Program-made: the position numbers and the translations under genes
Shown here: in pieces, positions 1-9,821 of the stretch
Numbering within the stretch: the stretch's first letter is position 1
Layout: each line of letters begins with the position of its first letter
The notes under the pieces: model-generated
What the model was told of the DNA's origin: nothing
Database searches by the model: none
Seen by the model: only the letters and a program-made list of their open reading frames with translations
Assembly: GCF_018332515.1 (NCBI RefSeq)
Contig: NZ_BOQD01000049.1
Span: forward strand, 1 to 58,289
Direction of reading: 5' to 3'
DNA from: Bacillus hominis
GTDB lineage: Bacteria; Bacillota; Bacilli; Bacillales; Bacillaceae_G
DNA: 58,289 bases

Positions 1-40
1 TTCAGTTTTCAAAGAACTTCTTTGCCGCTCATTTGCGACT
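1..40 (-). other. rRNA operon leader (16S gene lies beyond the left edge)
   Basis: On the minus strand positions 17-1 read GTTCTTTGAAAACTGAA, the conserved segment found just upstream of 16S rRNA in the Bacillus cereus group. It follows a strong promoter at 46-74. I infer that an rRNA operon starts here and runs out of the window; no mature 16S sequence is visible. Confidence 0.75.
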
Positions 41-45
41 TCCTT

Positions 46-74
46 ATGTTAACATCTTCATTTTTCGATGTCAA
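46..74 (-). promoter_or_regulatory. rRNA operon promoter P2 (sigma-A)
   Basis: Minus strand: -35 TTGACA at 74-69, a 17-nt spacer, -10 TAACAT at 51-46. It lies directly upstream of the 16S leader. Tandem P1/P2 promoters are usual for Bacillus rRNA operons, and this is the proximal one. Confidence 0.8.
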
Positions 75-133
75 CTAAGTTTTTCATTTTCTTTTTTGTC
101 GTTTTCTGCGTTTCTGCATCAGCGACGTTTATT

Positions 134-163
134 AATTTATCATATACCTACTCTTAACGTCAA
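134..163 (-). promoter_or_regulatory. rRNA operon promoter P1 candidate
   Basis: Minus strand: -35 TTGACG at 163-158, followed after 16 to 18 nt by GATAAA or TAAATT (141-134). It sits about 90 nt upstream of P2, the layout of tandem rRNA promoters, and begins just after the stop codon of the small ORF at 170. The -10 element is weak and its exact register uncertain. Confidence 0.5.
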
Positions 164-169
164 CACTTT

Positions 170-388
170 TTAATAAAAAATTCTTTTTCTTACATAACGA
201 ATACATTCTTCCCTATTAGCAACTCTCCGAAATAAACAAAAAATGATTTTATACCTTTCTTCCATCGCTTTTTTTACAACGCTATGTATACGCTCATCTG
301 CAAAATCAAATAAAAGTTCCTCTAACTCTCTCTTCAGTATGTATTCCATTTCTTTTCTCTCTTCCTTCGTCAACATAATCCCAAGCAA
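170..388 (-). CDS. Conserved-looking small hypothetical protein, 72 aa
   Basis: I do not recognise a family. The frame stays open further upstream (GTG at 433), but the best start is TTG at 388, preceded five nt upstream by GGGGTG; an ATG four codons further in (376) has a poorer ribosome binding site. The product is highly charged and helical, opening with a KEERKEMEYILKRELEELL segment, with an arginine- and lysine-rich C-terminus and no signal peptide or membrane segment. It reads toward the rRNA operon and stops just before its P1 promoter, and is divergent from pdaB. It could be a real small gene or a chance frame; function unknown. Confidence 0.55.
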   Translation of the reverse strand: MLGIMLTKEERKEMEYILKRELEELLFDFADERIHSVVKKAMEERYKIIFCLFRRVANREECIRYVRKRIFY

Positions 389-581
389 ATTATCACCCCA
401 ATAATTCCTTACATGTACCGATAAACGCCCCACTCATTTTTAATTACCAATACTGTATCATCAAAAAACAAAATTCTATCACTCATTATATCCACCACTT
501 ACGATATTAATCCCTTGTTCTCTTTTTTAAATTTAAAGCATATATGTAACTGAAAAGGATTGGACAAAGGGGCGTAATATT

Positions 582-1346
582 ATGTTTTTCTTTTTTATTA
601 CGAGTAAAAGAACATTTAAACACATTAGCTTAATAGTCGTACTTTCCTTATTTACAGCATGGCTACTCTTTTTAAAAACATATTCACATGAATCTGCTTT
701 TTCAACTGCTACTGGCCCTAAAGTGATTTACAAAGGGGACACTGCAAAAAAACAAGTTGCATTCACTTTTGACATTAGTTGGGGAGACAAAAAAGCTATT
801 CCAATCCTTAATACACTCAAAGAAAGAGAAATTAAGAATGCAACTTTCTTCCTCTCTGCTGCATGGGCTGAAAGACACCCTGATATTGTCGAACGCATCA
901 TGAAAGATGGACATGAGATTGGTAGTATGGGCTATAATTACACATCCTACACTTCACTAGAAGCAAATGAAATACGAAGAGATCTTTTGCGGGCACAAGA
1001 TGTTTTTACAAAACTTGGCGTAAAACAAGTCAAGCTATTACGTCCACCTAGTGGCGATTTTAACAAAACAACTCTTAAAATAGCGGAATCACTCGGATAC
1101 ACCATCGTTCATTGGAGTAACAATTCAAATGACTGGAAAAATCCCGGCGTAAATAAAATTGTTTCCACAGTCTCTAGCAATTTAAAGGGGGGAGATATTG
1201 TCTTATTACATGCTTCTGATTCTGCCCTTCAAACAAATAAGGCTTTACCATTACTCTTACAAAAATTAAAGAGCGACGGATATGAACAAACATCTGTATC
1301 ACAACTCATTTCCAACACAAGTACAAAAAGTGAAGATATTAAGTAG
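582..1346 (+). CDS. pdaB: PdaB-type sporulation polysaccharide deacetylase family protein
   Basis: 254 aa, matching the sporulation-specific PdaB family needed for long-term spore cortex maintenance in Bacillus subtilis. An N-terminal hydrophobic segment (about residues 14-31) is a membrane anchor or uncleaved signal, so the NodB-type domain is extracytoplasmic. Recognisable NodB motifs: TFDISW (D64), RPPSGDF (154-160), NDW (183-185) and LLH (H210). The second motif, usually H-x3-H, reads [10 protein letters not shown], so the usual metal-binding histidines are absent; activity as a classical zinc deacetylase is doubtful. AAAGGGG lies 9 nt before the ATG. It converges with kbaA on a shared terminator. 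Confidence 0.93.
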   Translation: MFFFFITSKRTFKHISLIVVLSLFTAWLLFLKTYSHESAFSTATGPKVIYKGDTAKKQVAFTFDISWGDKKAIPILNTLKEREIKNATFFLSAAWAERHPDIVERIMKDGHEIGSMGYNYTSYTSLEANEIRRDLLRAQDVFTKLGVKQVKLLRPPSGDFNKTTLKIAESLGYTIVHWSNNSNDWKNPGVNKIVSTVSSNLKGGDIVLLHASDSALQTNKALPLLLQKLKSDGYEQTSVSQLISNTSTKSEDIK

Positions 1347-1373
1347 TTCCTTTCCACACGGTTCTTCACACAT

Positions 1374-1416
1374 AAAAAGCTCTGCTATCTTTCGTTAAGA
1401 TAGCAGAGCTTTTTTC
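1374..1416. terminator. Bidirectional terminator between pdaB and kbaA
   Basis: Perfect 14-bp stem AGCTCTGCTATCTT (1378-1391) with its complement (1397-1410), loop TCGTT. A run of T follows on the plus strand and a run of A precedes it, so it can end transcription from both convergent genes. Confidence 0.9.
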
Positions 1417-1473
1417 ATTCTAGTATTTACAGACGATAGAAATCTGGACAATTAAAAATCCACTCTCTCCTCA

Positions 1474-2085
1474 TTAAGCTGACTTACTCTTTTGTCCAAT
1501 TAAACGATGCAATACAAGTAACTGATATGCATTACATAATAGAAGTGGTATCACCATTAAATATAACCAATCTGTATCATTAATCCGGAGCGCTGGTACC
1601 CATTCAAGAATTGTTACAACAACCATAAAGAACAGAGCAGGCACAAATGCTTTTTTATTCGTTTCTTTACTCTTTATGTAAGCGACAATTGCCCCAAACA
1701 CAAATAACATCCCGGCAACAAGTATGTTATCCCCTAATGAAACTTCCCCATTCGCAATAAGTACTGACCTTAAATAAACGAAATCAAACAATACGAACGC
1801 AATAAAGAACAGTTGCACTGCATTCCATAAAGAAGATGACCGAAACATCCCTAATCCAAAACGATGAATCGTTAAATATGCAAAGAACCCCATTTGACTT
1901 ATAACACTAAAAATAAATCCTACGCCCATCAACCAGAAAGAAACTGCTAGAATCTCCTTTCCGTCGAAATTTTGAAAAAATTTAGCGTACTTGTCCCACT
2001 CTAAAACAAAACCAATAAAGACTGTGCTAATCCCACCAAGAAACAACGTCGTAAAAAATAGTCGTACCCACTTGCGGCTATTCAC
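1474..2085 (-). CDS. kbaA: KbaA, activator of the KinB sporulation signalling pathway
   Basis: 203-aa integral membrane protein of the KbaA family, which in B. subtilis supports KinB kinase input to the phosphorelay to Spo0A. About six hydrophobic segments can be seen (near residues 9-28, 45-65, 86-105, 120-137, 147-163, 173-192). Translation starts at a GTG (2085), five nt after GGGGGATGT. It lies between two plus-strand sporulation genes, pdaB and gerD, and is transcribed against both. I saw no convincing promoter by eye. Confidence 0.9.
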   Translation of the reverse strand: MNSRKWVRLFFTTLFLGGISTVFIGFVLEWDKYAKFFQNFDGKEILAVSFWLMGVGFIFSVISQMGFFAYLTIHRFGLGMFRSSSLWNAVQLFFIAFVLFDFVYLRSVLIANGEVSLGDNILVAGMLFVFGAIVAYIKSKETNKKAFVPALFFMVVVTILEWVPALRINDTDWLYLMVIPLLLCNAYQLLVLHRLIGQKSKSA

Positions 2086-2159
2086 AACACATCCCCCATT
2101 ATTCTTATATTTCTAATTAAATTGTATCAATGACAATTTCAAAAAGCTAGCCATGTTCA

Positions 2160-2189
2160 TGTATAAATTCCTTAAAGAGATTTATATTA
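2160..2189 (+). promoter_or_regulatory. Possible sigma-G promoter of gerD
   Basis: TGTATA (2160-2165), a 17-nt gap and TATATTA (2183-2189) resemble the forespore sigma-G elements GNATR and CATNNTA, with one mismatch in the -10. gerD is a known sigma-G gene in B. subtilis, which supports the reading, but the match is imperfect. Confidence 0.42.
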
Positions 2190-2224
2190 AAAAAAGAGAA
2201 CTGTGCTGAAAGGAGCTCCAACTT

Positions 2225-2842
2225 ATGAAACGGATGCTGCTCGTTTTGATTTCTTCTTTTCTATTTATGGCACTAGTGGCATGTGCACAAGGAAAAGAGA
2301 CGAAATCTGAACTTGATTATGATCAAACAAAAAAAATGATTGTTGATATTTTAAAAACCGACCAAGGAAAAAAGGCGATCCAAGATGTATTAACTGATGA
2401 AAAAATGAAACAAGCACTCATACTAGATGAAACAGTAGTAAAGAAAACGATTGAAGATGCGATGGTATCTGAAAAAGGGCAACAATTCTGGGAAAAGCTC
2501 TTTAAAGACCCTGAGTTCTCATCGAAATTTGCTAAAAGTATGGGCAAAGAACAAACAAACTTAATGAAAACTTTACTAAAAGATCCTGAATACCAATCAG
2601 GTGTTATAGAGATTATGAAAAATCCTGAAGTAGAGAAAATTATGTTACAAACAATGAAGAGCAAAGAATATCGTCAATATTTACAGCAAGTACTAACCGA
2701 AACTGCCGAAAGTCCACTCTTCCAAGCTAAGATGATTGACATTATTAGTAAAGGTGTACAAAAAGCCGAAAAAGGTGGGTCTGATAAGAAAGGCGCAGGC
2801 AGTGAAGGTGGTTCTCAAGATGGGAACAAAGAACAACAATAA
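2225..2842 (+). CDS. gerD: GerD spore germination lipoprotein
   Basis: 205 aa. The N-terminus is a lipoprotein signal: KR, a hydrophobic stretch and the lipobox LVAC, with C20 as the lipidated cysteine. The middle is helical and charged, with short repeats around GKKAIQDVL / KMKQAL / GQQFWEKL. The C-terminus is a low-complexity glycine/serine/lysine/glutamine tail, where most of the extra length over the roughly 185-aa B. subtilis protein appears to lie. GerD is required in the spore inner membrane for clustering and function of nutrient germinant receptors. The start is fixed by AAAGGAG 7 nt before the ATG. It converges with salA. Confidence 0.93.
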   Translation: MKRMLLVLISSFLFMALVACAQGKETKSELDYDQTKKMIVDILKTDQGKKAIQDVLTDEKMKQALILDETVVKKTIEDAMVSEKGQQFWEKLFKDPEFSSKFAKSMGKEQTNLMKTLLKDPEYQSGVIEIMKNPEVEKIMLQTMKSKEYRQYLQQVLTETAESPLFQAKMIDIISKGVQKAEKGGSDKKGAGSEGGSQDGNKEQQ

Positions 2843-2845
2843 AAA

Positions 2846-2896
2846 TTATAGTAATGAGTGGACAATGTATATTGTCCACTCATTACTACTTTATTT
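2846..2896. terminator. Bidirectional terminator between gerD and salA
   Basis: Perfect 17-bp inverted repeat, 2850-2866 against 2871-2887, with a GTAT loop. T-rich sequence follows on the plus strand and A-rich precedes it. Its right side comes within a few bases of the salA stop codon. Confidence 0.9.
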
Positions 2897-3958
2897 TTGT
2901 GTAACGGCTGTTTTATCAATAACTGTCTCAGCTATCGTACGATAAATGAGACCCGTTGTATGTGTATCTTCATATACTGACGGCGCAAAGTCTTCTTTAT
3001 TCCAATCAGGTTGCTGAAGTGGAATTCGGCCCAGTACATCCGTTTGGAGTTCCGTAGCTAGTTTGTCTCCTCCACCTCTTCCAAACACATACTCTTTCTC
3101 ACCAGTTGCTTTACTTTCAAAGTATGCCATATTTTCAACGACACCAAGAATGCTATGTTCTGTACGTAAAGCCATCGCTCCAGCGCGCGCTGCTACAAAT
3201 GCTGCTGTTGGATGCGGCGTTGTTACAATAATCTCTTTACAAGACGGCAACATCGAATGCACATCTAACGCAACATCACCTGTACCTGGTGGTAAATCTA
3301 ATACTAGGTAATCTAAATCACCCCATTCTACTTCTGTGAAAAAGTGATTTAACATTTTCCCAAGCATAGGACCTCTCCAAATAACAGGTGCATTATCTTC
3401 TACAAAGAATCCCATTGAGATTACTTTCACACCTAGACGCTCCACTGGAATGATCTTATCACCTCTTACGATTGGACGTTTTTCTATCCCCATCATATCC
3501 GGTACACTAAAACCGTAAATATCTGCATCAATGATACCAACTTTTTTCCCTAAACGCGCTAAAGCAACCGCAAGATTAACGGAAACAGTCGATTTCCCCA
3601 CTCCACCTTTTCCACTTGCCACTGCTAAAAATGTTGTATTTGAGTTCGGTGATAATAAGGATTCACTTTTTTCTTCCTCTTGCGGTGGTGCAAACTGAGC
3701 TAATTCCTCTTCTGTAAATTCTGCAAAACGAAGTCCAACTGTTGCTGCTCCAAGTTCTTTTACTAACTTTACAATTCCAGACTGCAACTGCATTTGTTCC
3801 GCTGTACCTGTCTTTACAATTGCAATTTTAACACTTACATGTTCCTTCTCAGGCTTGACTGTTACCTCTTTAATTGCATTTGTTTCTTTTAACGTTTTAT
3901 GTAAAAACGGATCTACAATCCCTTCCAACGCTTCCACTACTTGCTCTTTTGTTACCAT
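2891..3958 (-). CDS. salA: SalA, Mrp/NBP35-family P-loop ATPase regulator
   Basis: 355 aa. An N-terminal DUF59/MIP18-like domain (about 1-90), then a Mrp-type ATPase with deviant Walker A GKGGVGKST (about 116-124), IDADIYG and LDLPPGTGD. Fe-S carrier members of this family have a CxxC pair near the C-terminus; here that region reads ENMAYFESKATGEKEYVFG with no cysteine. This matches B. subtilis SalA, a regulator that acts through the scoC repressor to raise exoprotease expression, better than a scaffold such as ApbC/Nbp35. Upstream is a candidate extended -10 promoter. Confidence 0.9.
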   Translation of the reverse strand: MVTKEQVVEALEGIVDPFLHKTLKETNAIKEVTVKPEKEHVSVKIAIVKTGTAEQMQLQSGIVKLVKELGAATVGLRFAEFTEEELAQFAPPQEEEKSESLLSPNSNTTFLAVASGKGGVGKSTVSVNLAVALARLGKKVGIIDADIYGFSVPDMMGIEKRPIVRGDKIIPVERLGVKVISMGFFVEDNAPVIWRGPMLGKMLNHFFTEVEWGDLDYLVLDLPPGTGDVALDVHSMLPSCKEIIVTTPHPTAAFVAARAGAMALRTEHSILGVVENMAYFESKATGEKEYVFGRGGGDKLATELQTDVLGRIPLQQPDWNKEDFAPSVYEDTHTTGLIYRTIAETVIDKTAVTQK

Positions 3959-4025
3959 AATTAGCCCAGCCCCCTGTATGAAAAATAACGTAATGTTAAT
4001 TAAATTTATCTCTCTTTATTTTTGA

Positions 4026-4052
4026 AATAAATGCGTTTACATTTCCAGTATA
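4026..4052 (-). promoter_or_regulatory. Candidate salA promoter with a cre-like site
   Basis: Minus strand TGTTATACT gives an extended -10 (TATACT at 4052-4047) without a good -35. Immediately downstream, ATGTAAACGCATTTATT (4042-4026) differs from the relaxed CcpA cre consensus WTGNAANCGNWNNCWW at one position. If used, CcpA would act as a roadblock just past the start point. Both parts are inference. Confidence 0.35.
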
Positions 4053-4092
4053 ACATATTTTCGGAAAACTTCGTTAACGAGAGAAACTCGAA

Positions 4093-4117
4093 AAATCCTC
4101 CTTATTCTGGAGGATTT
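4093..4117 (-). terminator. cwlD terminator overlapping its stop codon
   Basis: Stem AAATCCTCC (4093-4101) with GGAGGATTT (4109-4117), loop TTATTCT. On the minus strand the hairpin ends in a T run. The cwlD stop codon lies in the loop. Confidence 0.85.
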
Positions 4118-4815
4118 CCTTTTTCCGTAAAATAACGTAATATACCACGATATATTGCAGCCGCTACTTTTTGCTGGTATTTCTCCGAATTTAACATATA
4201 TCTTTCATTCACATTCGATAAAAAGCCAGCCTCAATTAAAGCACCTGGTGTTTTAGCATACTTCAATAAATACACGTGAGGAATTGTTTTAGCAGAACGA
4301 TTCGTATTTTCTAAGCTTGTTCTCAATTCAGCTTGTATAAATTTCGCAGCCCGCTCATTTTCAATCGACGAACGGTAGTAGAACGTTTGTGCGCCCTTAG
4401 ATCCACTACTAGTCAGGGCATTTAAATGAATACTCGCAAAAAAGTCTACATCAGGCTTATTAATGATCTCAACACGCCTTTTTAAATCCTCTGCTTTACG
4501 TCTACTATATGACTTTGTATCCTTATTAGCTAAATCATAATCTCCTTCACGCGTTAAAATAACTAAAGCACCTTGTTCTTGTAAATAATCTTGTACCTTT
4601 TTTGTAATCTCAATCGTAATATCTTTTTCTACAATATCCTTTCCACCAACAGCCCCTCCGTCTGGTCCACCATGCCCAGCATCCAATACAATTACTTTCC
4701 CTGATAAGGGTAAATTCCAAGCTCGCCACGATTTTGTAATTTGAAATTCTTGTTTAACTAAAAAAAACAAAACAACCGCAGCGAGCGCAAAAGAGATAAT
4801 TCGAATTCTCTTCAT
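4102..4815 (-). CDS. cwlD: CwlD N-acetylmuramoyl-L-alanine amidase
   Basis: 237 aa. N-terminal membrane anchor (about residues 4-20), then an Amidase_3 domain with zinc ligands visible in LDAGHGG (H48), EKDITIEI (E63) and SIHLNA (H130), and catalytic E195 in LIEAGFLSN. CwlD strips peptides from muramic acid during spore cortex synthesis, a step needed for muramic-delta-lactam and thus for later germination. GGAGGAAAGG precedes the ATG. It follows ybaK on the same strand after 66 nt; the gap has a weak sigma-G-like GCATA/CATATAA pair that I do not list separately. Confidence 0.95.
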   Translation of the reverse strand: MKRIRIISFALAAVVLFFLVKQEFQITKSWRAWNLPLSGKVIVLDAGHGGPDGGAVGGKDIVEKDITIEITKKVQDYLQEQGALVILTREGDYDLANKDTKSYSRRKAEDLKRRVEIINKPDVDFFASIHLNALTSSGSKGAQTFYYRSSIENERAAKFIQAELRTSLENTNRSAKTIPHVYLLKYAKTPGALIEAGFLSNVNERYMLNSEKYQQKVAAAIYRGILRYFTEKGNPPE

Positions 4816-4881
4816 ACCTTTCCTCCTCCAGCTAGTCCCTCTAATTACTTATATGGGACAAGAGGAAAGTTTATGCTTGTC

Positions 4882-5310
4882 TTAGTGTAGCTTTAATCGA
4901 TATCTTCTTTCGCCTTTTTCATACCCTTCCTGCCACCACAAGCCGATAAACTGCTGGCAAGATTCAAAAAGTAATTCCTCGTCTTGCAATTTAATTTCAC
5001 GTATAGTCATACTCGTTAAAAATTGAAATAACGTTTCAGTTAATTGTTGCTCTTCTTCTAAAGCCCTATATTTCACATCAAAGAATGATTCACCATGATA
5101 ACCAAACTTACTGTATCTCGCTCCTAATAAATAAGATTCTATCCCTAGTTCAATACAATAATCTTCATACTGACGATGAAGTTCTTGCATCTGAAAGGCA
5201 TCACGAATATTTGAACGCAATGTTTTTAATGATAATTCTCGCAGCATCTTCCGTTCGTATTTTAACTGCTTTTCTTTTTGTTTTTCTTGTAAGCTGACAA
5301 TGACATTCAT
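4882..5310 (-). CDS. ybaK: YbaK family protein (DUF2521), unknown function
   Basis: 142 aa, resembling B. subtilis YbaK, encoded beside cwlD in many Bacillus. No signal peptide or membrane segment; the N-terminal part is strongly basic and helical (KQKEKQLKYERKML) and the C-terminal half is acidic and aromatic (LWWQEGYEKGERRYR). No catalytic motif is seen. AGGGAGG lies about 12 nt before the ATG. Its place directly upstream of cwlD suggests co-transcription and perhaps a sporulation role, but that is only contextual. Confidence 0.82.
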   Translation of the reverse strand: MNVIVSLQEKQKEKQLKYERKMLRELSLKTLRSNIRDAFQMQELHRQYEDYCIELGIESYLLGARYSKFGYHGESFFDVKYRALEEEQQLTETLFQFLTSMTIREIKLQDEELLFESCQQFIGLWWQEGYEKGERRYRLKLH

Positions 5311-5429
5311 AGTACTTATAAACCTCCCTAATACGTATTAGTCTAAGCTTCTAAAGAAGAAGCATACGCGAGACGGTAGCACTAAAATATTCCAAGCTAC
5401 AAAAATTATAAAAGAGGAATTAAACATAA

Positions 5430-5460
5430 AAAAACCCCAACCAAAATGGTTGGGGTTTGA
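5430..5460 (-). terminator. rplM-rpsI terminator
   Basis: Stem AAACCCCAACC (5432-5442) with GGTTGGGGTTT (5448-5458), loop AAAAT, and a T run on the minus strand. It directly follows rpsI and separates the ribosomal operon from ybaK-cwlD. Confidence 0.92.
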
Positions 5461-5472
5461 AGTTCGCAAAAA

Positions 5473-5865
5473 TTAACGTTTTGAGAACTGAGGTGCACGA
5501 CGTGCGCCTTTAAGACCGTATTTTTTACGCTCTTTCATACGTGCGTCACGAGTTAATAGACCTGCACGTTTTAGTGTTAGACGGTATTCTGGATCAGCTT
5601 TTAATAAAGCGCGAGAAATACCGTGACGAATAGCACCAGCTTGACCAGTGTATCCACCACCATTTACGTTTACAAGTACATCGTAGTTACCTAAAGTTTC
5701 TGTTGCAACTAGAGGTTGTTTCACTACTTCACGTAATGCAGCAAATGGGATATAGTTTTCAAAATCACGACCGTTAATGATAACGCGTCCTTCGCCTGGA
5801 ACTAGGCGTACGCGCGCTACTGAACTCTTACGACGTCCAGTGCCATAGTATTGAACCTGTGCCAA
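5473..5865 (-). CDS. rpsI: 30S ribosomal protein S9
   Basis: 130 aa, full length. Typical N-terminal [15 protein letters not shown] and C-terminal [11 protein letters not shown] tail, which reaches the P-site tRNA in the 30S head. The start is TTG (5865), seven nt after AAAGGAGG; no ATG fits. It follows rplM after 21 nt and shares its leader-controlled transcript. Confidence 0.97.
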
Positions 5866-5886
5866 AGTAAGCCCTCCTTTAATTAA

Positions 5887-6324
5887 TTATCCGCGAAGTT
5901 CGTAAACTTCTGGTTTTTGTGCTTGGTGTGGATGCTCTGCTCCAGCATACACGTTTAGTTTCTTAGAAACTTGACGGCCTAAGCGTCCTTTTGGAAGCAT
6001 GCCTTTAATTGCAAGCTCTAACATTTGTACAGGGTAGTTTGTACGCATTTCTAGAGCTGTTCTTTGTTTAAGTCCACCTGGGTGGTTAGTGTGACGGTAG
6101 TAAATTTTATCGTTTAATTTATTACCTGTTAAATGAATTTTCTCAGCGTTAATAATAATTACATGATCACCCGTGTCAACGTGTGGTGTAAATGTAGGTT
6201 TGTTTTTACCGCGTAAAATAGATGCTACTTCCGTAGATAGGCGACCTAAAGTTTGACCTTCAGCATCAACCACATACCATTTACGCTCAACTTCGTTAGC
6301 TTTTGCCATAAAAGTCGTACGCAT
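5887..6324 (-). CDS. rplM: 50S ribosomal protein L13
   Basis: 145 aa, full length, with the family's [18 protein letters not shown] start region, [13 protein letters not shown] and [10 protein letters not shown]. An early 50S assembly protein. GGAGGG precedes the ATG by 6 nt. First gene of the rplM-rpsI operon; the upstream leader matches the L13 autoregulatory RNA by position and shape, so the product probably represses its own operon. Confidence 0.97.
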   Translation of the reverse strand: MRTTFMAKANEVERKWYVVDAEGQTLGRLSTEVASILRGKNKPTFTPHVDTGDHVIIINAEKIHLTGNKLNDKIYYRHTNHPGGLKQRTALEMRTNYPVQMLELAIKGMLPKGRLGRQVSKKLNVYAGAEHPHQAQKPEVYELRG

Positions 6325-6362
6325 GTGTTTCCCTCCTCGTTATCTTTTCCATAGAAAAAATC

Positions 6363-6420
6363 TATTGTTTATCTTAAACACGATTTCCTTCCGGGGCTAA
6401 TCGTGGTTTTAGAAACAATA
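6363..6420 (-). ncRNA. L13 leader (ribosomal protein autoregulatory RNA)
   Basis: Between the promoter and rplM, TATTGTTT (6363-6370) pairs with AAACAATA (6413-6420), enclosing a second stem formed by CACGATT and AATCGTG. The two-stem form directly upstream of rplM-rpsI agrees with the L13 leader known in Bacillus, which binds L13 to shut down its own mRNA. Confidence 0.75.
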
Positions 6421-6429
6421 CCATATGTT

Positions 6430-6458
6430 ATGATATACTTTTGAGTTTCTAATGTCAA
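6430..6458 (-). promoter_or_regulatory. rplM-rpsI promoter (sigma-A)
   Basis: Minus strand: TTGACA at 6458-6453, 17-nt spacer, TATCAT at 6435-6430. It lies just downstream of the truA stop codon and starts transcription about 8 nt before the L13 leader. Confidence 0.85.
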
Positions 6459-6476
6459 GCAAATGTTACACCAGGA

Positions 6477-7220
6477 TTAGTTGTTATAGTTTACCTGCCA
6501 TAAGTAAAGTCCATGACCTGGAGCCATCTTTCCAGCACACTGGCGATTTTGTTTCGCCAAAATCTCTGGAATGCTATCAGGATCAAGCTTTCCTTGCCCT
6601 ATGCTAAGTAACGTACCAACAATAATTCTGACCATATTATATAAAAATCCATTACCTACAAAACGAAAAATTAATTCATCGTCTTGCTCAATTAATTCGA
6701 TTTCATAAATTGTTCGTACTTTATCTTTTTTGTCAGTTTTTGCCGAACAAAAAGAAGTAAAGTCATGCGTCCCAATAAAATAAGGAATCGCTTTTCTTAT
6801 AGAATCTATTTCGAGCGGATATGGATATTGATATACGTAATTTCTACGGAATACATCCGCAGTCTTTGATAATAATACACGATAGCGATATTCTTTTTTC
6901 TCAACACCGTAACGTGCATGAAATTCTTCTGTTTTCTTCTCTACCTGCCTGATAACAATATCATCCGGCAACATTGTATTTAAAGCATTACTCCATTGCC
7001 ACTCTTCAAGAGACAAAGGTGTATCAAAGTGTATCACTTGTCCTTTGGCGTGAACGGTAGAATCCGTTCTGCCTGATGCCTGCACACGAATAAGTTCTCC
7101 TTTATGCAACTTCTGCAATGCTTTCTCTATTTCTTGTTGAACAGTACGATGCTGTGGTTGAATTTGGTAACCACAAAAATGAATGCCATCATATGCAACT
7201 GTACATTTTATTCTTTCCAT
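6477..7220 (-). CDS. truA: tRNA pseudouridine(38-40) synthase TruA
   Basis: 247 aa. TruA modifies U38-U40 in the anticodon arm of many tRNAs. The catalytic aspartate is in [18 protein letters not shown] and [16 protein letters not shown] are typical TruA segments. The frame extends 17 codons upstream into ecfT, but the start at 7220 (MERIKC) is chosen because GGAG lies 9 nt before and homologues begin here. It follows ecfT after 14 nt as last gene of the ecfA1-ecfA2-ecfT-truA group. Confidence 0.96.
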   Translation of the reverse strand: MERIKCTVAYDGIHFCGYQIQPQHRTVQQEIEKALQKLHKGELIRVQASGRTDSTVHAKGQVIHFDTPLSLEEWQWSNALNTMLPDDIVIRQVEKKTEEFHARYGVEKKEYRYRVLLSKTADVFRRNYVYQYPYPLEIDSIRKAIPYFIGTHDFTSFCSAKTDKKDKVRTIYEIELIEQDDELIFRFVGNGFLYNMVRIIVGTLLSIGQGKLDPDSIPEILAKQNRQCAGKMAPGHGLYLWQVNYNN

Positions 7221-7234
7221 TTCTCTATTCTCCA

Positions 7235-8016
7235 TTACGATCGCACCCATGCCAAAATACAAGCTAAACAAAGTAAGCTTACAATTGTTACTGTATCACT
7301 TATTTTCCAGCGCAGTTGCCTAAATTTAGTACGTCCTTCGCCACTTTGGTATCCACGAGCTTCCATCGCAATCGCTAAGTCCTCTGCACGCTTAAAAGCA
7401 CTGATAAATAGTGGAACGAGTAGTGAGATAATAGCTTTCATCCTATCTTTTATCGGTCCCCCAGCAAAATCAATACCACGTGACGCCTGCGCTTTCATAA
7501 TTTTACTCGTTTCATCCATTAATGTGGGGATAAATCGAAGAGAAATTGACATCATTAATGCGATTTCATGAACAGGAACTTTCATACGCTTCAACGGCTT
7601 TAATAACGTCTCTAAACCATCTGTAATCTCAATTGGTGTCGTTGTTAACGTTAATAATGTCGTCATTAAAATAATAACGAAAAATCGTATAGAAATGTAG
7701 ATCCCTTGCTCTAATCCTTTTTCATGTATCGAAAACCAACCAAGCTGGAATAGTACTTCCCCTTCTTTATTTGTAAAAATATGCAGGAAAAATGTAAAAA
7801 GAAAAATCCATAAAATTGGTTTTAAGCCCGAAAGTACATAACGAATCGGCACTTTTGCAAAAAATAAAGCAATGAGTGCATATAAAAATAAAAATCCATA
7901 TGAAATCGCATTATTTGCCAAGAAAACAACAAATACATATAAAAAGACAATCAGCAGCTTCGTACGTGGATCAAGTTGATGAATAAGAGAATTCCCTGGA
8001 ATATACCTTCCAATAA

Positions 8017-8029
<13 letters not shown>
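7235..8029 (-). CDS. ecfT: ECF transporter transmembrane protein EcfT
   Basis: 264 aa with about five to six membrane segments. The C-terminal cytoplasmic coupling helices carry the Ala-Arg-Gly signatures, seen here as [10 protein letters not shown] and [10 protein letters not shown], which contact the two EcfA ATPases. With EcfA1 and EcfA2 it forms the shared energising module for vitamin and metal uptake; the substrate-binding S components are encoded elsewhere, since none is in this cluster. Its start overlaps the end of ecfA2 by 13 nt, indicating translational coupling. Confidence 0.95.
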
Positions 8030-9734
<1,705 letters not shown>

Positions 9735-9763
9735 TCACCAAGTTAGCATGTTTTTTATACTTA

Positions 9764-9813
9764 AAAAAAAAGGGCCATGACCAGTTACTTGAAAAGAACT
9801 GTCCTGCCCTTTT
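9764..9813 (-). terminator. Terminator after rplQ (end of the S10-spc-alpha cluster)
   Basis: Minus strand AAAGGGCAGGACAGTT folds back on AACTGGTCATGGCCCTTT with small bulges, ending in a run of nine T. It marks the end of the ribosomal protein supercluster. Confidence 0.8.
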
Positions 9814-9821
9814 AATCATCA

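Noticed and set aside
480-560. Sigma-G promoter for pdaB
   Set aside because: CATATAT at 539-545 resembles a -10 but no acceptable -35 lies 17-18 nt upstream.
2736-2945. Plus-strand 69-codon ORF overlapping the gerD end
   Set aside because: A frame-shifted reading of gerD that runs through the bidirectional terminator into salA.
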